A stretch of DNA of 64,000 bases from Massilia aurea (GTDB lineage: Bacteria > Pseudomonadota > Gammaproteobacteria > Burkholderiales > Burkholderiaceae_D): the NCBI RefSeq assembly GCF_024753205.1, contig NZ_JANUGZ010000003.1, forward strand, positions 434,001-498,000. The letters are read 5' to 3'. The notes beneath the pieces are model-generated. The model searched no databases and had not been told where the DNA came from. It saw nothing but the letters and a program-made list of their open reading frames with translations. Position numbers and translations under genes: made by a program. Positions 56,355 through 64,000 of this stretch are shown piece after piece; position 1 is the first letter of the stretch; every line of letters begins with the position of its first letter.

Positions 56355-59240
56355 ATGATGGTTGAAACAGTGTTATCTCGATCGGTTCGACTGATCTGTG
56401 CAGGCGGCATGCTCGTCGCGTTCTCGGCGGCCCACGCCCAGGACACGGCGCCCGCCACAGGCGAACCTCAGCGCGTGGAAGTCACCGGTTCACGCATCGC
56501 CACGGCCAACCTGGAAAGCATCAGTCCAGTTACCGTCGTCAACGCCAAGGACATCAAACTCGAAGGTGTGCGTTCGGTCGAGAGCCTGCTCAACAACCTG
56601 CCCCAGGTCTTCGCCGACCAGGGCGGCTCGGTCTCGAACGGCTCGACCGGCACCGCGACTGTCAACCTGCGCAACTTCGGCGCCGACCGCACCCTGGTGC
56701 TGGTCAATGGCCGCCGCCTGCCAGCAGGCAGCCCGCGCAATCCGGCCGCCGACCTGAACCAGATCCCGGTGGGCCTGGTCAAGCGCGTCGAAGTGCTGAC
56801 CGGCGGCGCCGGCGCCATCTACGGCTCCGACGCCGTGGCCGGTGTGGTCAACTTCATCATGGACGACAACTTCCAGGGCGTCCAGATCGACAGCAATTAC
56901 CAGTTCTACAACCACCAGCAAAACGGCGGGCCGGCGGCCGATGCCGCCACGCGCCGCAACTTCCAGCTGCCGGGCGACAAGAGCGCCGACGCCAAGGTCA
57001 AGGACATCAGCCTGACGATGGGCGGCAACTTCGCCGACGGCCGCGGCAATGCCGTGGTGTTCCTGGGCTACAAGAAGGAAGACCCGCTGCTGCAGTCGGA
57101 GCGTGACTTCACGGCCTGCTCGCTGGGCGGCTCCACCACGGGCGACACGTTCAACTGCGGCGGCTCCGGCACCAGCTTCCCGGGTCGTTTCCTGGTCGGC
57201 ACGCGCAGCTTCACCGTGGCCGATGCGAATGGCGGCGTGCGTCCGTATATCGGCGCAAACGATGCCTACAACTTCGGTCCGCTGAACTATTTCCGCCGTC
57301 CATCCGAGCGCTACACGTTCAGCTCGTTCACGCACTACGACATCAACGACAAGACCCGCGTCTACGGCGAGGCCAGCTTCCACGATGACAGCACCGTCGC
57401 CCAGATCGCGCCGTCCGGCCTGTTCGGCCTCGACGCTTCCGGCGCCAATGCGATCACCTTCGAAAACCCGCTGCTGTCGAATGCCTGGCGCCGGACACTG
57501 GGCCTGAACGCCCCTGGCGATACGGCCGACCTGGTCATCTTCCGCCGCAACGTCGAAGGCGGTGGCCGCCGCGACGATCTGAACCACACGTCCTACCGCG
57601 GCGTGGTCGGCGTCAAGGGCGATGTCGGCAACTGGAAGTACGACGTCTTCGCCCAGGTGGGCAAGGTTCGCTACGCCGAAACTTATTTCAACGACTTCTC
57701 GGTGGCGCGCAGCGCGCGGGCACTGGACGTCGTCCCCGGCGCCAACGGTGCACCGGTCTGCCGCAGTACCCTGAACGGCATCGATCCGAACTGCGTGCCC
57801 TACAATATCTGGAGCCTCGGCGGCGTCACCAGGGAAGCACTGACCTACCTGCAAACCCCGGGCTTCCAGCGCGGCAACACGTCGCAAACCGTGCAAGGCG
57901 TCAACCTGTCGACCGACCTGGGCGAATACGGCCTGAAGCTCCCGACCAGCACCGAAGGCATCGGCCTGGCGCTGGGCTGGGAACACCGCACCGAAAAACT
58001 GTCGCTGGACAACGATGCAGCCTTCGAATCGGGCGATCTGGCCGGCCAGGGCGGCCCGACCAAGAACGTGAGCGGCCAGTTCAGCGTGCGTGACTATTAC
58101 GCCGAAACCCGCATCCCGATTCTGCAGAAGCAACCGTTTGCTGACCAGCTCAACGTCACGGCCAGCTACCGCAAATCGGATTACTCGACCGGCCAGAAGA
58201 CCAGCTCGTATGGTGCGGGCATCGAATGGGCACCGATCAAGGAAGCCAAGTTCCGCTTCAGCTATCAGCGCGCCGCGCGCGCCGCCAACGTGGTCGAACT
58301 GTACACGCCGGCCGGCCTGGGTCTGTACGACATGTCGTCCGACCCATGCGCCGGCGAAGCCCCGACCGCTACCCTGGCGCAGTGCGCACGCACCGGCGTC
58401 ACGGCGGCCCAGTACGGCAACATCGTCGATTCGCCAGCCCAGCAGTACAACCAGATCACGGGCGGCAACACGAACCTGGCGCCAGAGGAATCCGACTCGT
58501 ACACGCTGGGCCTGGTGCTGACCCCGACGCGCAACACGTCGGTCACCATCGACGCCTTCGACATGAAGGTCAAGGGAATCATCGGCGGCTTGCCCGCAAC
58601 GACCAGCCTCGAGAGCTGCCTGGCAACGGGCGACCCGACGTTCTGCTCGCTGATCACGCGTGACCGTCTGGGCACCCTGTGGGCACTGGAAACCGCGCAG
58701 ATCGTCGCCACCAACCAGAACCTGGGCATGTCGTCGACCAAGGGTATCGACCTGGGCGCGAACTGGAACGCCAAGCTGGGCGACTGGGGCAGCCTGAACC
58801 TGTCGCTGATGGGCACGTACCTGAAAGAGTTCAAGCAACAGGACTTGCCAGGCGGCGATACGCGTGAGTGCGCCGGCCTGCACGGTCCTACCTGCGGCGT
58901 GCCGCTGCCAAAATGGCGTCACAAGGTGCGCGCTGTCTGGGGCACCCCATGGAATGGCGTGGAACTGGGCGCGACCTGGCGCTATGTGCGCGGTGTCGAT
59001 CTGGACACCGAATCGGAACCAGCGGATGCAAGCCTCGGTGCACGCAACTACCTGGATCTGGTCAGCAGCTGGCAGATCAACCGCAACTTCACCCTGCGCG
59101 CCGGCATGAACAACGCGCTGGACAAGGATCCACCGCTGTCGGGCGTGGTTGCTGCCGTCTTCGGCAACGGCAACACCTACCCGCAGGTGTATGACGCGAT
59201 GGGCCGTCATATCTTCCTGAACCTGACCGCCAAGTTCTGA
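56355..59240 (+). CDS. Large TonB-dependent outer-membrane receptor
   Basis: Receptor of 961 residues. The signal peptide (about 1-29, ending SAAHA-QD) supports ATG 56355. The plug has RVEVTGSRIATANLESISPVTVV, VESLLNNLPQVFADQG, VNLRNFGADRTLVLVNGRRLPAGS and VKRVEVLTGGAGAIYGSDAVAGVVNFI. A 22-strand-type barrel follows, ending RHIFLNLTAKF with a terminal Phe. This large class serves peptides, glycans or cofactors rather than classical siderophores, but the substrate cannot be read. Divergent from yejBEF, which suggests a joint uptake route. A terminator follows. Confidence 0.93.
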   Translation: MMVETVLSRSVRLICAGGMLVAFSAAHAQDTAPATGEPQRVEVTGSRIATANLESISPVTVVNAKDIKLEGVRSVESLLNNLPQVFADQGGSVSNGSTGTATVNLRNFGADRTLVLVNGRRLPAGSPRNPAADLNQIPVGLVKRVEVLTGGAGAIYGSDAVAGVVNFIMDDNFQGVQIDSNYQFYNHQQNGGPAADAATRRNFQLPGDKSADAKVKDISLTMGGNFADGRGNAVVFLGYKKEDPLLQSERDFTACSLGGSTTGDTFNCGGSGTSFPGRFLVGTRSFTVADANGGVRPYIGANDAYNFGPLNYFRRPSERYTFSSFTHYDINDKTRVYGEASFHDDSTVAQIAPSGLFGLDASGANAITFENPLLSNAWRRTLGLNAPGDTADLVIFRRNVEGGGRRDDLNHTSYRGVVGVKGDVGNWKYDVFAQVGKVRYAETYFNDFSVARSARALDVVPGANGAPVCRSTLNGIDPNCVPYNIWSLGGVTREALTYLQTPGFQRGNTSQTVQGVNLSTDLGEYGLKLPTSTEGIGLALGWEHRTEKLSLDNDAAFESGDLAGQGGPTKNVSGQFSVRDYYAETRIPILQKQPFADQLNVTASYRKSDYSTGQKTSSYGAGIEWAPIKEAKFRFSYQRAARAANVVELYTPAGLGLYDMSSDPCAGEAPTATLAQCARTGVTAAQYGNIVDSPAQQYNQITGGNTNLAPEESDSYTLGLVLTPTRNTSVTIDAFDMKVKGIIGGLPATTSLESCLATGDPTFCSLITRDRLGTLWALETAQIVATNQNLGMSSTKGIDLGANWNAKLGDWGSLNLSLMGTYLKEFKQQDLPGGDTRECAGLHGPTCGVPLPKWRHKVRAVWGTPWNGVELGATWRYVRGVDLDTESEPADASLGARNYLDLVSSWQINRNFTLRAGMNNALDKDPPLSGVVAAVFGNGNTYPQVYDAMGRHIFLNLTAKF

Positions 59241-59260
59241 TCGCGGCGAGCAGATAGAAC

Positions 59261-59289
59261 AACGGCGCACCTCGGTGCGCCGTTTTTTT
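59261..59289 (+). terminator. Terminator after the TonB receptor
   Basis: AACGGCGCACC-TC-GGTGCGCCGTT, an 11-bp GC-rich stem ending in seven T. It lies 20 nt after the stop codon, between the receptor and convergent aroG. Confidence 0.93.
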
Positions 59290-59301
59290 ATGCCTGCTTG
59301 A

Positions 59302-60360
59302 TTATTCCTGGCGCAGGCGGCGCTGGCGCACCGCGGCCGCCAGGCCATCGAGCACCTGCAGGCTGCTGTCCCAGTCGATACAGCCGTCGGTCACCGACTG
59401 GCCATAGGTCAGCTCCTTGCCCGGCACCAGATCCTGACGTCCACCCACCAGATTCGACTCGATCATCACGCCCACGATGCGATCGTCGCCGGCCGCGATC
59501 TGCGTGGCAATGTCGGCACACACGGGCACCTGGTTCTCGGGTTTTTTCGAGCTGTTGGCATGCGACGCGTCGATCATCAGGCGGCTGGCCAGGCCCAGCG
59601 CGGCGATCTGGCGGCAGGCTTCATCGACGCTGGCGGCGTCGTAGTTCGGCGCCTTGCCGCCACGCAGGATGATGTGGCAATCCTCGTTGCCCGAGGTCGA
59701 CACGATGGCCGAGTGGCCGCCCTTGGTCACCGATAAAAAATGGTGCGGCTGCGATGCGGCCTTGATGGCCTCGGTCGCGATCTTGATATTGCCGTCAGTG
59801 CCGTTCTTGAAACCGACCGGGCACGACAGGCCAGACGCCAGTTCGCGGTGCACCTGCGACTCGGTCGTGCGCGCGCCGATGGCGCCCCAGCTGATCAGGT
59901 CGGCGATGTACTGCGGGCTGATCACGTCAAGGAATTCAGTGCCGGCCGGCAGCCCCATCTCGTTGATGTCGCGCAGCAGCTCGCGCGCCATGCGCAGGCC
60001 GTCATTGATGCGGAAGCTGTTGTCCATGTACGGGTCGTTGATCAGGCCTTTCCAGCCCACCGTCGTGCGGGGCTTTTCAAAATAGACCCGCATCACGATC
60101 TCGAGTTCACCGGCAAAGCGGCGGCGCTGTTCCACCAGGCGGCGCGCGTACTCGATCGCGGCTTTCGGGTCGTGGATCGAGCACGGCCCGATCACCACCA
60201 TCAGGCGGTCGTCCTGGCCGTGCAGGATGCGGTGCAGGTCGACGCGCGCGCCGGCCGCGGTCTGCTCGGCTGCCGGGGTGACGGGGTACTCGCGGATCAG
60301 GTGCGAGGGTGGCGTCAGTTCCTTCATTTCACGGATGCGTAGGTCGTCGGTGCGGGGCAT
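59302..60360 (-). CDS. aroG: 3-deoxy-7-phosphoheptulonate (DAHP) synthase, AroG type
   Basis: First enzyme of the shikimate pathway: phosphoenolpyruvate plus erythrose 4-phosphate gives DAHP. 352 residues from ATG 60360 (AAGAGAG upstream). It begins MPRTDDLRIREMKELTPPSHL, parallel to E. coli AroG, and carries LMVVIGPCSIHDPKAAIEYARRL (metal-binding Cys in GPCSIHD), RVYFEKPRTTVGWKGLINDP, WGAIGARTTESQVHRELASGLSCPVGFKNGTDG and MIDASHANSSKKPENQ. Class I-alpha, closest in motif to the Phe-sensitive isoenzyme. The 202-nt leader encodes a Phe-rich peptide and a terminator, so phenylalanine probably controls its transcription too. Confidence 0.96.
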   Translation of the reverse strand: MPRTDDLRIREMKELTPPSHLIREYPVTPAAEQTAAGARVDLHRILHGQDDRLMVVIGPCSIHDPKAAIEYARRLVEQRRRFAGELEIVMRVYFEKPRTTVGWKGLINDPYMDNSFRINDGLRMARELLRDINEMGLPAGTEFLDVISPQYIADLISWGAIGARTTESQVHRELASGLSCPVGFKNGTDGNIKIATEAIKAASQPHHFLSVTKGGHSAIVSTSGNEDCHIILRGGKAPNYDAASVDEACRQIAALGLASRLMIDASHANSSKKPENQVPVCADIATQIAAGDDRIVGVMIESNLVGGRQDLVPGKELTYGQSVTDGCIDWDSSLQVLDGLAAAVRQRRLRQE

Positions 60361-60410
60361 GCTGGACTCTCTTTCGTACTCGGTTGAGTTTGGTTTTATA
60401 GTGTCTGACA

Positions 60411-60438
60411 ATAAAAAAACCGCCATTGCTGGCGGTTT
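60411..60438 (-). terminator. Attenuator terminator in the aroG leader
   Basis: On the minus strand AAACCGCCA-GCAA-TGGCGGTTT makes a 9-bp stem with a GNRA-type loop, continuing into TTTT. It ends 50 nt before the aroG ATG and 21 nt after the leader-peptide stop codon. It also ends tldD transcripts. Its left arm (ACCGCC) can instead pair with GGCGGT in the leader-peptide ORF (plus 60486-60491). Confidence 0.9.
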
Positions 60439-60459
60439 GTCTGGATGCTGCCGGGACTT

Positions 60460-60543
60460 TTACTGCGCGTACCCGCTGCTGTTCCACCGCCTGAGGCTGG
60501 AATGGCTAAAGTAAAAAAAGCGGGTAAAGAAAGCGAGGCGCAT
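60460..60543 (-). CDS. Phe-rich leader peptide of the aroG attenuator
   Basis: A 27-codon ORF too short for normal gene calling. It begins MRLAFFTRFFYFS, with five Phe and one Tyr among residues 5-12, and later has Trp20 and Tyr25 before TAA. The pattern strongly resembles the pheST leader peptide of E. coli (FRFFFYFS core). It starts about 20 nt after the predicted transcription start and stops just before the terminator. Two RNA segments inside it pair perfectly over 8 bp (plus 60519-60526 with 60470-60477); the first overlaps the Phe codons, so a ribosome stalled for Phe-tRNA would break this pairing and free the antiterminator. The ribosome site is weak (GGACGA). Confidence 0.8.
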   Translation of the reverse strand: MRLAFFTRFFYFSHSSLRRWNSSGYAQ

Positions 60544-60568
60544 GATGTCGTCCGTGTTTGGTCAATTG

Positions 60569-60598
60569 ACTATAGCAACAACCCGCAAAACTTGGCAA
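60569..60598 (-). promoter_or_regulatory. Promoter of the aroG leader
   Basis: On the minus strand TTGCCA (plus 60593-60598), 18-bp spacer and TATAGT (60569-60574), each 5/6 to consensus. Start near 60562, 20 nt before the leader peptide. It lies between the tldD stop (60675) and the leader, so aroG has its own transcript. The whole 314-bp gap 60361-60674 is explained by promoter, leader ORF and terminator. Confidence 0.7.
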
Positions 60599-60674
60599 GC
60601 CCTTTATCCGCCGATGACGGCTTGTACAGACAGCTTGTTACCGCATACCACAGCAGCGCGGCATCAACGCGGCA

Positions 60675-62135
60675 TCAAGCCGTACCGCCGACCGTCACGC
60701 CATCGATGCGCAGGGTCGGCTGGCCCACACCCACCGGCACGCTCTGGCCTTCCTTGCCGCACACGCCCACGCCCGAATCCAGGCGCATGTCGTTGCCGAT
60801 CATCGAGATGCGGTTCATGACCTCAGGGCCATTGCCAATCAGCGTCGCGCCCTTGACCGGGTACGTCACCTTGCCGTCTTCGATCATGTAGGCCTCGCTG
60901 GCCGAGAACACAAACTTGCCGTTCGTGATATCGACCTGGCCACCGCCGAAGTTCACCGCATACAGGCCGTTCTTGACCGAGGCCAGGATTTCCTGCGGGT
61001 CCTTGTCGCCTGCGAGCATATAGGTATTGGTCATGCGCGGCATCGGCAGGTGCGCGAACGATTCGCGGCGCGCGTTGCCGGTGACGGGCATCTTCATCAG
61101 GCGCGCGTTCATCGTGTCCTGGATATAACCTTTCAGGATGCCGTCCTCGATCAGCGTCGTGCACTGGGTCGGATTGCCTTCGTCGTCGACATTGAGCGAG
61201 CCGCGCCGGTCCTGCAGCGTGCCGTCGTCGACGATGGTGACGCCCTTGGCCGCCACGCGCTCGCCGATCATGCCGGCATACGATGACGAGCCCTTGCGGT
61301 TGAAGTCACCCTCGAGGCCATGGCCGACCGCCTCGTGCAGCAGCACGCCGGGCCAGCCCGGGCCCAGCACGATCGTCATCGGCCCTGCCGGCGCCGGCCG
61401 TGCTTCCAGGTTCACGCAGGCTGCCTTGACCGCATCGGTCGCATAGCGGTCGAGCACCTCGTCGGTAAAGTAACCATAGTCGAAGCGCCCGCCGCCGCCG
61501 GACGAACCGACTTCGCGCCGCCCGTTCTGCTCGGCGATGACAGTGACCGACACGCGCACCAGCGGCCGGATATCGGCCGCCAGCACACCATCACTGCGCA
61601 GTACCAGCACGACATCGTATTCACCAGCCAGGCCGGCCATCACCTGCACCACGCGCGGGTCTTTCGCGCGCGCCATCTTTTCGACACGCTCGAGCAGCGT
61701 CACCTTGGCCGTCGCATCGAGCGAGGCCAGCGGATCGTTGGGCAGGTACAGCGAGCGCCCGCCGCTATGCTGGGTGCTGCGCGCGATCTTGATGCGCCCG
61801 GCGCCCTGGCGTCCAATCGTGCGCGTGGCGGCAGCAGCGTCCAGCAGCGCCTGCTCGGAAATCTCGTCGGAATACGCAAACGCCGTCTTTTCACCCGACA
61901 CGGCGCGCACGCCGACGCCCTGGTCGATCGAGAAACTGCCGCTCTTGACGATACCTTCTTCGAGGCTCCAGCCTTCGCTCTTGGTGAACTGGAAGTACAG
62001 GTCGGCGTAGTCGACCTTGTGCGTGAACATCGTCCCCAGCGCGCGCAGCAGCTTGTCTTCGTCCAGGCCAAATGGCGTCAGGAGGACGTCGCGGGCAACA
62101 GCGATGGAGGACAGGTTCGGTTCGAATGGCGTCAT
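60675..62135 (-). CDS. tldD: Zinc metalloprotease TldD
   Basis: Protease subunit of about 486 residues (ATG 62135 chosen; in-frame ATGs at 62150 and 62171 also exist). Metal site [26 protein letters not shown] (HExxxH). Further motifs are [21 protein letters not shown] and [21 protein letters not shown]. TldD works with TldE/PmbA, not in this window, to trim peptides such as microcin precursors and antitoxins. It lies in the Burkholderiales-typical yhdP-nit-tldD series. Confidence 0.95.
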   Translation of the reverse strand: MTPFEPNLSSIAVARDVLLTPFGLDEDKLLRALGTMFTHKVDYADLYFQFTKSEGWSLEEGIVKSGSFSIDQGVGVRAVSGEKTAFAYSDEISEQALLDAAAATRTIGRQGAGRIKIARSTQHSGGRSLYLPNDPLASLDATAKVTLLERVEKMARAKDPRVVQVMAGLAGEYDVVLVLRSDGVLAADIRPLVRVSVTVIAEQNGRREVGSSGGGGRFDYGYFTDEVLDRYATDAVKAACVNLEARPAPAGPMTIVLGPGWPGVLLHEAVGHGLEGDFNRKGSSSYAGMIGERVAAKGVTIVDDGTLQDRRGSLNVDDEGNPTQCTTLIEDGILKGYIQDTMNARLMKMPVTGNARRESFAHLPMPRMTNTYMLAGDKDPQEILASVKNGLYAVNFGGGQVDITNGKFVFSASEAYMIEDGKVTYPVKGATLIGNGPEVMNRISMIGNDMRLDSGVGVCGKEGQSVPVGVGQPTLRIDGVTVGGTA

Positions 62136-62221
62136 TGTGGGTCGATTCATGCGGTCGGTTGGAAGGGGCATTGTGCCATATCCCGTTTATTCGCATCGCT
62201 GCGCCCGGTACACTACCTGTA

Positions 62222-63019
62222 CTACATCTTCCGGTGCCGCAGCGCCGGCAGGCTGTCGCGCACTCCCAGCAGGAACACCGGATCGAGCTCGCCCGCAATC
62301 ACGCCCTCGCCTTCCGGCAGCACCGCCTTGACCTCGCCCCACGGGTCGACCAGCATGCTGTGGCCCCAGGTGCGGCGGCCATTGACGTGCATGCCGCCCT
62401 GGGCCGCGGCCAGCACATAGCACTGGTTCTCGATGGCGCGCGCCCGCAGCAGTACTTCCCAGTGCGCGCGGCCGGTGGTGTAGGTAAACGCGGCCGGCAC
62501 GATGATCAGTGCGCACTCGCCCATCGCGCGGTACAGCTCGGGAAAGCGCAGGTCGTAGCACACCGACAGTCCCACGCGGCCGAACGGTGCATCGAATACG
62601 CCGACCGTATCGCCCGGCACGATGGTGCGCGCCTCGTCGTACGATTCCGTGCCCTTGTTGAAACCGAACAGGTGGATCTTGTCGTAGCGGCTCATCGACA
62701 CGCCCTGCGGGTCATACACGAGCGTGGTGTTGAGCACCTTGCCCGCGCTCGGCGAGACGATCGGCAGCGTGCCGCCGACCAGCCAGATGCCATGCTCGCG
62801 CGCCAGTTCCGCCATGCATGCCTGGATCGGCCCGGCGCCCGGTTCTTCGGCCAGCGCCACCTTGTCGACGTCGGTCATGCCCATGATCGGCCAGTACTCG
62901 GGCAAGGCCACGAGCGTCGCGCCCTTGCCGGCGGCCTCGGCCACGAGGCGGCGCACGGTGACCAGGTTGTCTTCAAGGTGGGGAGTGGAAACCATCTGGA
63001 TCGCGGCTACGGTCGTCAT
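62222..63019 (-). CDS. Carbon-nitrogen hydrolase (Nit/omega-amidase-like)
   Basis: Nitrilase-superfamily amidase, 265 residues. The Glu-Lys-Cys triad is visible: Glu in LVALPEYWPIM (about residue 41), Lys in SRYDKIHLF (about 110) and Cys in GLSVCYDLRFPELYR (about 150). It is closest in pattern to Nit1/Nit2-type enzymes such as deaminated glutathione amidase, which repair side products of transaminases. It starts 1 nt after the yhdP stop and precedes tldD by 50-86 nt depending on the tldD start. Confidence 0.9.
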   Translation of the reverse strand: MTTVAAIQMVSTPHLEDNLVTVRRLVAEAAGKGATLVALPEYWPIMGMTDVDKVALAEEPGAGPIQACMAELAREHGIWLVGGTLPIVSPSAGKVLNTTLVYDPQGVSMSRYDKIHLFGFNKGTESYDEARTIVPGDTVGVFDAPFGRVGLSVCYDLRFPELYRAMGECALIIVPAAFTYTTGRAHWEVLLRARAIENQCYVLAAAQGGMHVNGRRTWGHSMLVDPWGEVKAVLPEGEGVIAGELDPVFLLGVRDSLPALRHRKM

Positions 63020-63020
63020 G

Positions 63021-64000
63021 TCATTCCTTGCTGGCGGTGGGGGCGGCTGGCGTGCTGACAGGGCTATTGTCAGGTCCGTTAGGGATTTTGGTAATGGTCG
63101 GCGATTTCCACGGTCCTGTCACCTGCATCTGGTAAGTCAGCGCCTTCATCACCGGCGCGCGCAGGAACAGCTGGGCCAGATAGCCGCCCAGGCCCAGCAC
63201 CGGATTGACGGCCAGGCCGTACACGAGCGGGCCGGTGCCCAGATTGAATTCCGGGATCACGACCACGCGCAGATTGGTCGATTCGTTGGCGATGTCGGCC
63301 GTGCCATTCATCAGGACGGTGGCTGCCACGCCATGCATCCTGAGGTTATCGGTGCGCACCACACCGCGCGTGATCAGCGCGTTGGCCGTGATGCCGTCGA
63401 ATGCCAGGCCATCGGAAAACACGTCATGGAAGTCGAGCTTGAGCAGGCGCGGCAAGGCTTGCAGGCTCAGCACGCCCAGCAGCTTGGCCGCGCCCGGGTC
63501 CTGCTTGAGGAACTGGCCCGACTCCACATTCATCTCGATCTGGCCCGACAGGCTCGGGATGTCCATCGCATACGGCAGGCCGGCCCATGAGATGTCGCCG
63601 CGCAGGTAGCCGTTGCCGCGCCCGATCGTGTCCGGGAAGCCCACGCGGTCGAGCAGGCGCCCGGCATTGTCCATGTCGAGCGCGAAGTTCAGGCTGGTAT
63701 TGCTCTTGCCATCCTTGGTCAGCCAGCGGCCGGACGCGTTCAGCTTGCCATCGGGATTGCTTAGTGCAAGCCGGTCGATGCGCCACTCGCGCCCGGCCAG
63801 TGCCCGCACATTGCTGGCGTTCAGTTCCAGGCGCCCCAGGTTCTTGTTGAACAGCTCGAAGCGCTCGGCCACGATGTCGAGCGACGGAATGCTGGCCGTG
63901 GCGCCCTTGTTCGACTCGAGCAGGTCCTTGACCTCGGCCTCGGCCGATTCGGGAATCACGAGCGACGCCAGGCGCGCCGTGACCTTGCCCAGGCCGCTGG
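63021..64000 (-). CDS. yhdP: YhdP/AsmA-like family protein, C-terminal part only
   Basis: The frame is open from the right edge to the stop at 63021 (326 codons seen); the start lies outside the window. The visible part shows AsmA-like repeats (LALSNPDGKLNASGRWL; NGYLRGDISWAGLPYAMDIPSLSGQIEMNVESGQFLKQDPGAAKLLGVLSLQALPRLLKLDF) and the C-terminal GPLVYGLAVNPVLGLGGYLAQLFL, typical of the TIGR02099 family. YhdP bridges the envelope and moves phospholipids to the outer membrane. Full proteins have about 1,300 residues. Confidence 0.9.
   Translation of the reverse strand, partial: SGLGKVTARLASLVIPESAEAEVKDLLESNKGATASIPSLDIVAERFELFNKNLGRLELNASNVRALAGREWRIDRLALSNPDGKLNASGRWLTKDGKSNTSLNFALDMDNAGRLLDRVGFPDTIGRGNGYLRGDISWAGLPYAMDIPSLSGQIEMNVESGQFLKQDPGAAKLLGVLSLQALPRLLKLDFHDVFSDGLAFDGITANALITRGVVRTDNLRMHGVAATVLMNGTADIANESTNLRVVVIPEFNLGTGPLVYGLAVNPVLGLGGYLAQLFLRAPVMKALTYQMQVTGPWKSPTITKIPNGPDNSPVSTPAAPTASKE

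Noticed and set aside
60502-60891. Plus-strand ORF beginning with a Lys-rich MAKVKKAGKES start
   Set aside because: Its Lys codons are the complement of the Phe codons of the aroG leader peptide, and its second half is antisense to conserved tldD. It is a shadow.

Overview
The window is GC-rich DNA from a betaproteobacterium, most likely Burkholderiales, family Oxalobacteraceae (Massilia/Duganella/Janthinobacterium-like). That placement is an inference from gene content and order (scpB-rluB next to rimP-nusA-infB-rbfA-truB; yhdP-nit-tldD-aroG), not from a database search. Almost all of it is coding, with short intergenic gaps and many ATGA-type overlaps. Both edges cut a gene: a Fur-controlled TonB siderophore receptor on the left and a YhdP/AsmA-like protein on the right.

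Positions 2275-36667 hold one nearly complete flagellar system in the order known for lateral (Laf/Flag-2) flagella rather than primary polar or peritrichous ones. Flagellin and a FliK-like protein come first. A leftward export/switch operon follows (fliM-fliN-fliP-fliQ-fliR-flhB-flhA), then a rightward operon fliE-F-G-H-I-J, then fliD-fliS-fliT-like-fliK-fliL-fliA-motA-motB. Next are flgM-flgN, a stand-alone FlgJ-type glucosaminidase, leftward flgA, and rightward flgB to flgL ending in a LafW-like gene. It supplies its own sigma-28, anti-sigma factor, chaperones and proton-type stator. No master regulator (LafK, FlhDC, FlrA), no fliO, no flhF/flhG and no chemotaxis genes are present. FliM lacks the CheY-binding N-terminus, FlhB has NPEH instead of NPTH, and FlgJ is split into two genes. 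An MFS exporter gene sits between the flagellin end and flhA.

Positions 36774-52075 are housekeeping: a family-2 glycosyltransferase with its own promoter, typA/bipA, the leftward translation/transcription operon rimP-nusA-infB-rbfA-truB, rluB, scpB, glucokinase with a HexR-type operator, and a DedA-rhodanese fusion. The only clear promoter of the nusA operon lies upstream of an intrinsic terminator, suggesting leader control.

Positions 52184-64000 hold a YejBEF-type peptide ABC transporter without its binding protein, divergent from a large TonB-dependent receptor, then aroG, tldD, a nitrilase-family amidase and the 3' part of yhdP. The most striking find is between tldD and aroG: a promoter, a short ORF for a Phe-rich leader peptide beginning MRLAFFTRFFYFS, mutually exclusive RNA pairings and an intrinsic terminator, i.e. 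a complete candidate phenylalanine attenuator for the first enzyme of aromatic amino acid synthesis.
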